This document shows positions 1-7,460 of a stretch of 15,533 nucleotides of DNA, piece by piece. This stretch comes from Actinomycetes bacterium (GTDB lineage: Bacteria > Actinomycetota > Actinomycetes > S36-B12 > UBA10799): positions 1 through 15,533 of the forward strand of contig JAKOZM010000176.1 in assembly GCA_029779995.1 (NCBI GenBank). Reading direction: 5' to 3'. The position numbers and the translations under genes were made by a program. The notes under the pieces were generated by a model. That model was given only the letters and a program-made list of their open reading frames with translations. It was not told the origin of the DNA and did not search any database. Every line of letters starts with the position of its first letter. Position 1 is the first letter of the stretch.

Positions 1-28
1 TTCAACGGCGTCTCTTGCGTCGGCACCA

Positions 29-34
29 TAGCCT
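29..34 (+). promoter_or_regulatory. candidate -10 box (TAGCCT) of the GTPase gene
   Basis: TAGCCT lies exactly 6 nt upstream of a GTG at 41. The same geometry (TAnnnT, 6-7 nt, GTG) recurs before the genes at 2986 and 9129, suggesting leaderless transcripts. No -35 hexamer can be judged because the window begins here. Confidence 0.35.
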
Positions 35-40
35 TGAGTG

Positions 41-1195
41 GTGAAGGACTTCAGCAATGCCGACATCGGGAAGATGTACCGCGAGGAGTACGCCCAGGCG
101 TTAACGGCGCTGGGGCGTTTCAACTTGGCCATCTTCGGCAAGACGGGTACCGGCAAGAGCACGCTGGTCAACGCAATCTTCGGTGACGACGTGGCAGCGA
201 CCGGAACGGGTCGGCCCGTGACCATGGGGCTGGACTACTACGTACACCCCGACGGCGTTTTGGGGATCTACGACTCGCGCGGCTTCGAGACCGGGGAGGC
301 AGGCGACCGGATCCTCGCTGCGCTGTCCGACCTGGTGGAAGGCACCCGGCAGGCCGCGGCGATCGAGCAGATTCACGCAGCCTGGTACACCGTGCGCTGG
401 AGCGACCGGCGCTTTGAGGACCATCAGGCCAGTTTCGTGCGCCGGTTGCACGATCTGGGCTTACCGGTGATCTTCGTGCTGACGCAGGTGCCGCGTAATG
501 TCGACGGGCGGATCCATGCCGAGGCGATCGAGTTCGCCGAGTACATCGCGGGCCTGGGCCTGCCGTTGGCGGCCGGCGCCCGGGTCTACCTGACCAACGC
601 CAAGCCGGACCCGTTCCTGGGGACCGTGGTTTTTGGTCTGCAGGAGTTGCTGGACGCAACCTTCGAGACCATCCCCGACGCGGCCACGGCCGCCCTTTCG
701 GCTGCCCAGCAGCTCGACTGGGGGCGGAAAAGACAGGCTTCTAAGAAGATCATTACAGCAAGCGCGGCGTCTGCCTTGGCCACCGGCGCCACCCCGATTC
801 CGTTTTCCGACGCGGCGATCCTAGTTCCCCTGCAGATCGGGATGATCGCCAAGCTCACCGCGGCCTATGGAAGCCGGATGGGCTCGGCACAATTGGCTTC
901 GCTGGTGGGTTCGCTGATGATGGCCTCCGGGGCCACCACAGCGGGGCGCTGGATGGTCTCCTCGCTCCTGCGTGTCGTCCCCGGTGGCCAGCCGGCCGCA
1001 ATGGTGATCTCCGGATCGGTCGCTGCCAGCATGACCACGGCCATGGGCTGGGCCTGGGTGGCTGTCCTGGAGAAGTACCTGATGACTGGTCAGGACCAGG
1101 ACATCGAAGCCATCCGCAAGGTTTTCATCGAGGAGTTCCGCAAGCGATTCAAACTCTCCCGGCCGAACAAACCTGAACTGCCGTCAGGGAGATAA
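41..1195 (+). CDS. Era/IRG-like GTPase with DUF697-like C-terminal domain
   Basis: The 384-residue product carries a P-loop GTPase domain followed by a hydrophobic C-terminal region. The G1 motif GKTGTGKST is at residues 33-41 and the G3 motif DSRG at 78-81. The usual G4 (N/T)KxD is replaced by TQVP at about 148-151, a common deviation in Era-like and IRG-like stress GTPases. Residues about 240-345 are Ala/Gly-rich with several membrane-compatible stretches and the segment ATGATPIPFSDAAILVP, typical of DUF697 domains fused to such GTPases. These proteins are thought to act at the membrane, but their cellular role is poorly known. GTG41 is preferred because it sits 6 nt after a -10-like box. 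GTG38 directly follows an in-frame stop, and ATG74 has only a weak purine run upstream. The gene faces the acyltransferase gene across a hairpin. The GTPase call is firm; the biological role is unknown. Confidence 0.85.
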   Translation: MKDFSNADIGKMYREEYAQALTALGRFNLAIFGKTGTGKSTLVNAIFGDDVAATGTGRPVTMGLDYYVHPDGVLGIYDSRGFETGEAGDRILAALSDLVEGTRQAAAIEQIHAAWYTVRWSDRRFEDHQASFVRRLHDLGLPVIFVLTQVPRNVDGRIHAEAIEFAEYIAGLGLPLAAGARVYLTNAKPDPFLGTVVFGLQELLDATFETIPDAATAALSAAQQLDWGRKRQASKKIITASAASALATGATPIPFSDAAILVPLQIGMIAKLTAAYGSRMGSAQLASLVGSLMMASGATTAGRWMVSSLLRVVPGGQPAAMVISGSVAASMTTAMGWAWVAVLEKYLMTGQDQDIEAIRKVFIEEFRKRFKLSRPNKPELPSGR

Positions 1196-1209
1196 CGAGC
1201 CCGCCTGGA

Positions 1210-1256
1210 TGGCCACGGTGAAGTGATGGTTAGGGCCATCGTCTCCACCGTGGCCA
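1210..1256. terminator. bidirectional hairpin between convergent genes
   Basis: TGGCCACGGTG (1210-1220) is the exact reverse complement of 1246-1256. Inside it, GATGG (1225-1229) pairs with CCATC (1236-1240), extending the stem across a small internal loop. It fills the 70-bp gap between two genes that converge, so it probably terminates both transcripts. There is no clear T tract, as is common in high-GC actinobacteria. Confidence 0.6.
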
Positions 1257-1265
1257 GGCCCAGGA

Positions 1266-2894
1266 TTACTTCTCCGCCGGTGCGGCCTTCTTCGCCGTCG
1301 GTTTGGGGGCGGCCTTCTTCGCCTTCGCGGGCGCCTTCTTGGGTGTCGCCGGGGCCTTCTTGGGTGTCGCCGGGGCCTTCTTCACCGCTGCTTTCTTCGC
1401 GGCAGGTTTGGCCGGTGCCTTCTTGGCCGTCGTCACCTTCTTCGCGGCTGGCGCGGGCTTTGCGGCAGCTTCGGCAGGCGCGGATGCTGGCGCACTGGCC
1501 GGCAGATGGCCCAGCGCCGCGATCTCCTCCATGCCGGCTCGCAAGTCGGCCACCAGCGCCTCGGGGTCGGGAACCGCACTGGTGTCGATGTTCACTCCGA
1601 CCTGAGCCACACCGTTGTAGGACATCAGGGCGCAGTTGACGGCCGCCCCGGCCTTGGGTGCGTAGGGCAGCATGCGCAGGATCTGGGCACCACCGAAGTA
1701 GACCGGGATGGGCGGGCCGGGCACATTGGTGGCCACGAAGTCCGTGCCCTTCATCAGACCGCCGGCCACGTACGTGGCGATGTTGGTCGGCAACATCGTC
1801 AGCAGCCGGAAGACCTGGTTGGTGAGCACCGCGGCTGGCTCCGTGCGGGCCTGGCGCAGGACGGGGTGCAACTGCTGGATCCGCTTGCCGGGATCCCCTT
1901 CGTTCATGGGCACGGGGAAGCGTGCGGGCACCCAGTCGTTGCCCGCCTTGTCCGCGTCGGTGGGGGTACGCAGGTTCACCGGCATGTTGACCCGTAGTGC
2001 GTCAGGGACTGTGCCATGCCGCTCGTGGTAGCGACGCAGGCCACCGACCACACCGGCCACGAAGGCATCGTTGAGAGTGCCGCGGTTGGCCTTGCCGGCC
2101 TTCTTCAGATCGTCCAGTGGCACATCGATCAGATCGAACCACACCGACAGGGAGCGCTCGCCGAACACCGTCGACATGGGCTCAGAAGCAGGTGCCAGCA
2201 TGCGCGACAGTGAGGCGGCCATCTCACCAGCACTCGTGGCCAGCCCGATCGGGTCTGTGACGGTCTCTTTGACGAAGGATCCGGTGGCGCTCAGGCCGTT
2301 CCTGATGTCACCAGCGACCGCGTTGGCCTGGAAGTCCAAGCCCATGCGCAGTCGGTCGCGCACGCCCGCGGTGTGTGCGACCGGGGCGTCCGGCATGGCG
2401 CCGAGTTCCTGGCCTTTGCGGTCGAAATCGAACAGCATCGCAGCCATCTGCAGTCCGCCGATGCCATCGGTGACCGAGTGATGGATCTTGGCGATGAAGG
2501 CGGCCTGGCCGTCCTTGAGCCCGGTTACGAGCATCATCTCCCACAAAGGTCGGACCCGGTCGAAGTCGCCCTCGGCCATCGTCTGCGCCATGGCGAAGAT
2601 GGGGCGCATAGTGCCGTCGGGGTTTGGGGCCTTCACCCAACGCAAGTGATAGTCGAGATCGAAGTTCGGGTCCACCTCCCACCGGGGAGGGGCAAGGCTC
2701 AGAGGGTTACCCACCGCGCGCTGGCGCAATTTCGGGATCATGCGGCTCATACGATCGATGCGTTCGCGCACTGTCTGCTCGTCGGGTTCCTCGTCGAGCA
2801 GGATCACCAAGGTGATGGTGGATCGCAGGATGGGGTCTTCCTCGACGCCGAACATGACTGCGTCGGCCCATTCCATGCGGGGGTCGTCTGGCAC
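1266..2894 (-). CDS. WS/DGAT O-acyltransferase with Lys/Ala/Pro-rich tail
   Basis: This is a bifunctional wax ester synthase/acyl-CoA:diacylglycerol acyltransferase, the family that makes triacylglycerol or wax ester storage lipid at the membrane. The catalytic HHxxxDG motif reads HHSVTDG at residues 138-144. The family features continue through NVPGP near residue 390 and a C-terminal condensation-like half. GTG2894 is chosen because AGGAGG lies 6 nt upstream; longer in-frame starts would run into the divergent dehydrogenase gene. The protein is 542 residues, against about 450-470 usual. The excess is mainly the last 67 residues (476-542), with about 21 Lys, 26 Ala, 12 Pro and a single Glu, resembling the tails of histone H1-like proteins and mycobacterial HupB. 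The tail could bind anionic phospholipid, the lipid-droplet surface or nucleic acid; that is inference. It is divergent from the acyl-CoA dehydrogenase gene. Confidence 0.92.
   Translation of the reverse strand: MPDDPRMEWADAVMFGVEEDPILRSTITLVILLDEEPDEQTVRERIDRMSRMIPKLRQRAVGNPLSLAPPRWEVDPNFDLDYHLRWVKAPNPDGTMRPIFAMAQTMAEGDFDRVRPLWEMMLVTGLKDGQAAFIAKIHHSVTDGIGGLQMAAMLFDFDRKGQELGAMPDAPVAHTAGVRDRLRMGLDFQANAVAGDIRNGLSATGSFVKETVTDPIGLATSAGEMAASLSRMLAPASEPMSTVFGERSLSVWFDLIDVPLDDLKKAGKANRGTLNDAFVAGVVGGLRRYHERHGTVPDALRVNMPVNLRTPTDADKAGNDWVPARFPVPMNEGDPGKRIQQLHPVLRQARTEPAAVLTNQVFRLLTMLPTNIATYVAGGLMKGTDFVATNVPGPPIPVYFGGAQILRMLPYAPKAGAAVNCALMSYNGVAQVGVNIDTSAVPDPEALVADLRAGMEEIAALGHLPASAPASAPAEAAAKPAPAAKKVTTAKKAPAKPAAKKAAVKKAPATPKKAPATPKKAPAKAKKAAPKPTAKKAAPAEK
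1333..1382. repeat. 21-bp tandem repeat coding for the lysine-rich tail
   Basis: A 21-bp unit beginning GCCTTCTTGG occurs twice in perfect copy (1333-1353 and 1354-1374), followed by the first 8 bp of a third copy (1375-1382). On the minus strand each unit encodes a seven-residue PKKAPAT-type block. Perfect identity suggests recent slippage, so the tail length may vary between strains. Confidence 0.85.
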
Positions 2895-2973
2895 GGTGTC
2901 CTCCTGTGTGGGCTTGTCGTGGAATTCATCTTCCTGCAAACCCAACCGGCACCGCGCGCTGACAGCTCGGTCA

Positions 2974-2979
2974 TAGGAT
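2974..2979 (+). promoter_or_regulatory. candidate -10 box (TAGGAT) of the dehydrogenase gene
   Basis: TAGGAT is separated by exactly 6 nt from the GTG at 2986, which would make the mRNA leaderless. No good -35 hexamer is visible at 16-18 bp. The 91-bp gap (2895-2985) must also hold the promoter of the acyltransferase gene on the other strand. Confidence 0.4.
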
Positions 2980-2985
2980 CGATAT

Positions 2986-4191
2986 GTGGATTTCCAACCC
3001 TCACCCCAGGCCCAGGAGTACCTCGCTCGCCTCACCGATTTCATGGACGCTCACGTCTATCCGGCCGAGGCCGTCTACGAGCAGCAGATGGCCGAACTGA
3101 CTGCAGCCGGTTCCCCTCACCAGTTGCCGCCAGTCGTGGAGCAACTGAAGGAGCAGGCCAGGGAACGCGGGCTCTGGAACTTGTTCCTCCCGGACGAGTC
3201 GGGTCTGAGCGTCACCGACTACGCCCCGCTGGCCGAGGTCACCGGCCGCAGCCCCCATCTGGCCCCCGAGGCGTTGAACTGCTCAGCGCCCGACACGGGG
3301 AACATGGAGGTGCTGCACATGTTCGGAACGGATGAGCAGAAGCAGCAGTGGCTGGAACCTCTGCTCGCTGGACATATTCGCAGTGGGTTCGCCATGACCG
3401 AACCAGCCGTGGCCTCCTCGGACGCCACGAACATCTGCACCCGGATCGAGACCGACGGTGACGACTACATCATCAACGGTCGCAAGTGGTGGACCACCGG
3501 GGCGATGGACCCGCGCTGCCAGATCCTCATCCTGATGGGCAAGACCGATCCCGAGGCGCAGACTCACCAGCAGCAGTCAATGGTGCTCGTGCCAATGGCG
3601 GCACCAGGGGTGCGGATCGAACGCAACCTGACCGTTTTCGGGTACAGCGAACAGCCGGGCCACGCAGAGATCACCTTCACCGATGTCAGAGTGCCCCGCA
3701 CAAACCTGATCGCCGAAGAGGGGATGGGCTTTGCGATCGCCCAGGCGCGACTGGGACCTGGTCGCGTGCATCACTGCATGCGTGCCATCGGGATGGCCGA
3801 ACGTGCCCTGGACCTGATGTGCGAGCGTTCCATGCAGCGGGTGGCTTTCCACAAACCCCTGGCCGGTCAAGGTGTCGTGCGGGAATGGATCGCGCGGTCG
3901 CGGCTGGCCATCAACCAGGCCCGCCTGCTGGTGCTGCACACGGCATGGATGATCGACCGGGAAGGAGCCAAGGCCGCCCGCCAGCAGATCGCCGGGATCA
4001 AAGCCGTCGTGCCCTCCATGGCGCTCGAGGTCGTCGACCGGGCCATCCAGACCTACGGTGGCGCGGGCGTGAGCCAGGCCTCGCCGTTAGCAGAGATGTG
4101 GGCCGGACTGCGGACCCTGCGAATCGCCGACGGTCCAGATGAGGTTCACCTGCGCGATGTCGCGCGCTTGGAACTGAAGGCCCATCTCTGA
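2986..4191 (+). CDS. acyl-CoA dehydrogenase, ACAD10/11-like
   Basis: This 401-residue protein has the FAD-dependent acyl-CoA dehydrogenase fold. Signature segments are GFAMTEP (134-140) in the flavin-contacting region, KWWTTGA (167-173) in the middle beta domain, and [11 protein letters not shown] near residue 378-388. Medium-chain enzymes have the catalytic Glu in a YEGT context at that last site. The ADGPDEVH form is characteristic of the ACAD10/ACAD11 subgroup, with Asp in the place of Glu. The next gene, overlapping by 1 nt, is an APH-like kinase. Human ACAD10/11 carry the same two modules in one polypeptide, and in the Pseudomonas levulinate pathway LvaA (kinase) and LvaC (dehydrogenase-like) act on 4-hydroxyacyl-CoA. 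I therefore infer dephosphorylating elimination of a phosphorylated hydroxyacyl-CoA. Ordinary beta-oxidation is the alternative. The start is a GTG 6 nt after a -10-like box. Confidence 0.93.
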   Translation: MDFQPSPQAQEYLARLTDFMDAHVYPAEAVYEQQMAELTAAGSPHQLPPVVEQLKEQARERGLWNLFLPDESGLSVTDYAPLAEVTGRSPHLAPEALNCSAPDTGNMEVLHMFGTDEQKQQWLEPLLAGHIRSGFAMTEPAVASSDATNICTRIETDGDDYIINGRKWWTTGAMDPRCQILILMGKTDPEAQTHQQQSMVLVPMAAPGVRIERNLTVFGYSEQPGHAEITFTDVRVPRTNLIAEEGMGFAIAQARLGPGRVHHCMRAIGMAERALDLMCERSMQRVAFHKPLAGQGVVREWIARSRLAINQARLLVLHTAWMIDREGAKAARQQIAGIKAVVPSMALEVVDRAIQTYGGAGVSQASPLAEMWAGLRTLRIADGPDEVHLRDVARLELKAHL

Positions 4192-5219
4192 TGGTGAACC
4201 TGGAGGTCCGTGCGCAGGACGCCTTCGATGTGGCGGCCTTCGGCCAGTGGCTAACGCAGGCTGTGCCGGGTCTCGGTGACATCACTGCGATCACGCAGTT
4301 CGCCGGCGGAGCCTCGAACCTCACCTTCCAGATCGACTGTGTCAACGACAGCGTCGTGCTGCGGACGTCCCCGACCGGGCGCAAGGCCAGCGGCGCCCAC
4401 GACATGGCCCGGGAGGCGCGGCTGCTGTCCGCCCTGCGGCCGCATTACGACAAGGTGCCGGAAGTGCTGGCCGTGGCGGGGGAGCAGTCTCCTTTGGGAC
4501 GGCCGCTGTTCATCAGCGAGTTCGTGCGCGGCGAGATCCTGCGCCGCGATGTTCCGTCCGCAGCGCCGGTGGCGCAGATGGCTGACACGTTCATCACGGC
4601 GCTCGTCGACCTGCATGCCGTTGACACGACGACCGGAGAGCTGTCGGCCTTCAACAAGGGCACGGGCTACGTGCGGCGGCAGGTCGACGGTTGGTCGTCC
4701 CGCTATCGGCAGGCTCGAACCCCTGATGTGCCCGACGCCGAGTCGGTGATGGGCTGGTTGGACGCCCGGCAACCCGCCGATGTGGCCTCGTGCGTCATCC
4801 ACAATGACTGGCGTTTCGACAACATGGTGCTCGATCCCGACGACCTGTCACACATCAAGGCCGTCCTGGACTGGGAATTGGCCACTGTCGGTGACCCATT
4901 CATGGATCTCGGTTCCGCGCTGGCCTACTGGGTGCAGGCGGATGATGACGAGGGGATGCTGGCCTTCCGCATGCAACCTTCGACGGCCCCCGGCATGCCC
5001 ACTCGCGAGCAGTTCGTGGATGAGTACTGCCGCCGAGCTGGTCGGCAGCGGCCCGACTGGTTGTTCTACGAGGTATACGGCCTGTTCCGCTTGGCCGGGA
5101 TCGCTGTGCAGATCTGGTACCGCTACTACCACGGTCAGACGGATAACCCCCGGTTCGCCGTGTTCGGTCCCGCCGTGCAGTATCTGATCGCACGCTGTGA
5201 GCGGCTGATCGCGCAGTAG
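4191..5219 (+). CDS. APH-family kinase, ACAD10/11-type phosphotransferase
   Basis: This 342-residue protein has an aminoglycoside-phosphotransferase-like kinase fold. The catalytic loop is HNDWRFDN (204-211), with the general base Asp206 and metal ligand Asn211. The second metal-binding Asp is in LDWE (226-229), the DFG equivalent. FAGGASNLTF (37-46) resembles the nucleotide-binding loop. The ATG shares one base with the preceding stop (TGATG), so the two genes are very probably translationally coupled. In mammalian ACAD10/11 this module phosphorylates 4-hydroxyacyl-CoA, and P. putida LvaA does the same to 4-hydroxyvaleryl-CoA. A role in hydroxyacyl-CoA or hydroxyacid catabolism is thus the best inference, rather than antibiotic resistance. 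A hairpin lies 25 nt after the stop. Confidence 0.9.
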   Translation: MVNLEVRAQDAFDVAAFGQWLTQAVPGLGDITAITQFAGGASNLTFQIDCVNDSVVLRTSPTGRKASGAHDMAREARLLSALRPHYDKVPEVLAVAGEQSPLGRPLFISEFVRGEILRRDVPSAAPVAQMADTFITALVDLHAVDTTTGELSAFNKGTGYVRRQVDGWSSRYRQARTPDVPDAESVMGWLDARQPADVASCVIHNDWRFDNMVLDPDDLSHIKAVLDWELATVGDPFMDLGSALAYWVQADDDEGMLAFRMQPSTAPGMPTREQFVDEYCRRAGRQRPDWLFYEVYGLFRLAGIAVQIWYRYYHGQTDNPRFAVFGPAVQYLIARCERLIAQ

Positions 5220-5235
5220 GGCCGGGCCCACCAGG

Positions 5236-5291
5236 TTTCCGCTAGTTCGTTCGCTTTGCGCCATGAGCCTCTTAGCGGAAAGTGAACGAAC
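5236..5291. repeat. long imperfect hairpin after the kinase gene
   Basis: Bases 5245-5267 pair with 5269-5291 around a one-base centre. There are 19 Watson-Crick pairs, one G-U pair and three mismatches (5258/5278, 5262/5274, 5264/5272). The outer arm GTTCGTTC/GAACGAAC is perfect. In addition TTTCCGCTA (5236-5244) is the exact complement of 5273-5281, giving an alternative pairing. It lies between converging genes and may terminate one or both, or be a genome-wide palindromic repeat. The rest of the gap to 5387 shows only short GC-rich inverted pieces. Confidence 0.65.
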
Positions 5292-5387
5292 CGTCGGGAA
5301 TGGGTGCGATCCTGCCGGTCCGGCCCGTTCCGTTCAGCCGCGGCGCTGCGGGATGGGCACACCTGCACGAAAGGGGCGCAGCCAGCG

Positions 5388-6035
5388 CTACCCCCGCCGG
5401 CGGGCGAGCCGCAGCCCACGCAGATCATCGGCGTTGGGAGCGTCCCAGCCGCGCCTGACGCTCAAGAATCGCATCACCACCAGCAGCGCAATGGTGCTCC
5501 ACTCGTCAACGGGCCTGGGCACGACATTCCACATGAGAACGAAGTAGCCGCTGGCGAGCAGAGCGGCGCTTGCGTACCACGGACCCTGTGCCACGACGGT
5601 CGGGATCTCGCCGGTCATCAGGTCCACCAGCGTCCCGCCCCCGATGCCGGTGATCATGCCCAGGAAGATCCCCACCGGGGCAGAAACCCCCAGCGCCATC
5701 GCTTTCCCGGCCCCGATCACCACGAACATCGCCAGCGCCCAGGCGTCGAGCAGGATGAGCACCGTCGATTCGGCAGTCAGGCGACGGGCCAGTACACCCC
5801 CCAGCAGAGCGCAGGCGGCAGCCGTCGTTACGTACCACGGGGTGGAGATGGCCACCGGCGTCACACCAAGGATCAGGTCGCGCATGATCCCGCCGCCGAG
5901 GCCGAGCACCACACCGGCCACGAGGACGCCGACGATCGGAGCACCTCGCCGGTTCGTGACCGCTCCGCCGAACGTCGCGCCGACTCCGACGGCCAACAGG
6001 TCCATCCACAACGGGATGCCCGTCATCGTGTTCAT
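5388..6035 (-). CDS. TRIC/UPF0126 family cation channel
   Basis: This 215-residue integral membrane protein has two copies of a three-helix repeat, each with a glycine-rich signature: GGGIMRD (47-53) and GGGTLVD (132-138). It belongs to the UPF0126/YicG family, whose members form trimeric K+-permeable channels related to TRIC of animals. Some bacterial members have been linked to other solutes, so the substrate is open. The ATG at 6035 is chosen for the GGAAGG 9 nt upstream; an in-frame ATG 9 bp further in (6026) and a longer GTG-type extension to 6068 are alternatives. The second repeat has Val where the first has Arg in the GGGxxRD motif. The gene is transcribed divergently from the coiled-coil gene with a 63-bp gap. 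Confidence 0.9.
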   Translation of the reverse strand: MNTMTGIPLWMDLLAVGVGATFGGAVTNRRGAPIVGVLVAGVVLGLGGGIMRDLILGVTPVAISTPWYVTTAAACALLGGVLARRLTAESTVLILLDAWALAMFVVIGAGKAMALGVSAPVGIFLGMITGIGGGTLVDLMTGEIPTVVAQGPWYASAALLASGYFVLMWNVVPRPVDEWSTIALLVVMRFLSVRRGWDAPNADDLRGLRLARRRG

Positions 6036-6072
6036 CGCGGTTGACCTTCCGTCGCCGGAGTAGAACACCCGA

Positions 6073-6078
6073 TAGCGT
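6073..6078 (+). promoter_or_regulatory. candidate -10 box (TAGCGT)
   Basis: TAGCGT sits in the nonamer CGATAGCGT (6070-6078), repeated exactly at 14156-14164 before the zwf gene. A start of transcription about 7 nt downstream would place the AAAGG site (6088-6092) in a short leader. TTGACC at 6041 is too far (26 bp) to be its -35. Confidence 0.35.
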
Positions 6079-6098
6079 AGGTGAGCGAAAGGCGGGCC

Positions 6099-6650
6099 AT
6101 GACATCACAGGAAGCTATGGACGAGCCGCAGTCATCAGCTCTGCGGAAATGGCAGATTACAGTGGCCGTTCTCGCAGTCCTGACCCTCACCCTGCTGGTG
6201 GTCAACGTCGTGCTGCGCTCACGGGCTGATCAGGCAGTGATGGCCCGGGAGGCGGCCGTCCAGCAGGCAGAGCAAGCGCGCGCCGATTCGGGGACGCTAC
6301 AGCGACGCAACGATGAACTGCTGTCGCAACTGTCCACCTCCAACGAGCGGCTCACCGAACTCACCAACTCGCTGCAACTCAGCAACGCCCAACTCGCGGC
6401 GGCTGACGCCAACGTCCAGCGGCAGGTGGCGGCCCAGGACAAGGCGCAGCAGGCGCTGAAGCGAGCACGTTCTGCCGCCACCCGGGCAGCCGCCTTCGAA
6501 ACGCAACTGCGCAATGCCCAGACCTGCTCGGCCGCGGCGATTCTTGCCTTCGCCCAGATCCACGCTGGCCCCGACGTGGAGAGTGGGGCGACGGAGGCCG
6601 CGGACACGCTGGAATCGGTGCTTGCGGCGTGCAAAGCGGGGCTGAAGTAG
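6099..6650 (+). CDS. membrane-anchored coiled-coil protein of unknown function
   Basis: I do not recognise this 183-residue protein. It has a short polar N-terminus (about 1-17), one transmembrane helix (about 19-41, AVLAVLTLTLLVVNVV), and then a Gln/Ala/Glu-rich helix of about 100 residues with heptad-like hydrophobic spacing, which should form a coiled coil. A C-terminal segment has two cysteines (one in QTCSAA, one in AACKAGLK) that could form a disulfide. A short basic end after the helix is absent from the N-terminal side, so topology is uncertain. ATG6099 is chosen because AAAGG lies 6 nt upstream; a GTG at 6081 in frame lacks a site. The stop is immediately followed by the GTG of the Nudix gene, so the two are probably one operon. 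It could be a divisome or cell-envelope scaffold, but nothing here shows that. Confidence 0.75.
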   Translation: MTSQEAMDEPQSSALRKWQITVAVLAVLTLTLLVVNVVLRSRADQAVMAREAAVQQAEQARADSGTLQRRNDELLSQLSTSNERLTELTNSLQLSNAQLAAADANVQRQVAAQDKAQQALKRARSAATRAAAFETQLRNAQTCSAAAILAFAQIHAGPDVESGATEAADTLESVLAACKAGLK

Positions 6651-7460
6651 GTGCACCTCGACGGCAACGGGTGGGTCGAGTGCGGGTGCGGTGCCAGGCA
6701 CTGGGGCCGGCATGGGGCGGCGGGGCTGTACCTGTGCGTCGACGACCATGTCCTGCTGCAACTGCGGCCGGGTTGGGCACACCAGGGCGGAACGTGGGCC
6801 ATCCCGGGCGGAGCGCGGGACTCCCACGAGGCAGTGATCGGTGCCGCCCTGCGCGAGGCCCAGGAGGAGACGGCCATCGATCCGGTCCAGGTGAGGGTCT
6901 GTGGTCTGCATCGCCTGCAACACCCCGACTGGCGCTACGACACGGTGCTGGCCACAGCCACGTCGCGGCCGGCGGTCAGCGAGCACGCCGAGAGTGTCGA
7001 GCTGGCCTGGGTGCCGATGTCACGGTTGTCGCAGATGGACCTGCACCCCGGATTCGCGGCGTCACTGCCGGCCCTGCAGTTGCCGCAGGTGCGGCTGATC
7101 ATCGATGCGGCCAATGTGGTCGGCAGTGTTCCGGATGGCTGGTGGCGGGACCGGGTGGGCGCCACCGAACGCCTTTTGGCCGCCCTGGAACCCCGCGTGG
7201 GGCAGGTGGTCACGTGGGACGGTGAACAGCATCTGCTCAGCTACATCGAGGTCGTCCTGGAGGGTGAAGCCCGTGCCGTGCCTGATCGCGGGTTGGACAG
7301 TCTGCTGATCCTCACCCGCGCACCGGGCGCGGGGGACGACATGATCGCCGAGCGGGCGCGTAATGTGTCAGCCGTGGTCGTGACCTCCGATCGCGGTCTG
7401 CGGGATCGGGTGGCCCGCAGCGCGTCGGTGTCACACTTCCGGAAGGCGGTAGAGGTATGA
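6651..7460 (+). CDS. Nudix hydrolase fused to NYN/PIN-like nuclease domain
   Basis: This 269-residue protein has two domains. The N-terminal part (about 20-140) is a Nudix fold with the box from G54 to I76: G54, E60, R68, E69, E72 and E73 are all present, but the conserved Gly near the end is Ala75. The C-terminal part (about 147-269) looks like a NYN/YacP-type PIN-like domain: LIIDAANVVGS (149-159), the acidic pair GDD (228-230) and VVTSDRGL (243-250) give the expected Asp cluster. Nudix enzymes hydrolyse nucleoside diphosphates linked to another moiety; PIN/NYN domains cut RNA. The combination suggests handling of RNA ends or damaged nucleotides, but this is inference. The GTG start directly abuts the previous stop, with GGGG just upstream, and the 3' end overlaps the CDF gene by 4 nt (ATGA). 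Confidence 0.85.
   Translation: MHLDGNGWVECGCGARHWGRHGAAGLYLCVDDHVLLQLRPGWAHQGGTWAIPGGARDSHEAVIGAALREAQEETAIDPVQVRVCGLHRLQHPDWRYDTVLATATSRPAVSEHAESVELAWVPMSRLSQMDLHPGFAASLPALQLPQVRLIIDAANVVGSVPDGWWRDRVGATERLLAALEPRVGQVVTWDGEQHLLSYIEVVLEGEARAVPDRGLDSLLILTRAPGAGDDMIAERARNVSAVVVTSDRGLRDRVARSASVSHFRKAVEV

Noticed and set aside
2373..3335. A 320-codon open frame on the plus strand across the acyltransferase 5' part and the dehydrogenase start
   Set aside because: It is antisense to the WS/DGAT catalytic region and crosses the promoter gap. It shows no family motif and is a typical high-GC shadow frame.
5304..6044. A 246-codon open frame on the plus strand
   Set aside because: It lies antisense to the TRIC gene and gives a low-complexity product rich in His, Arg and Gln.
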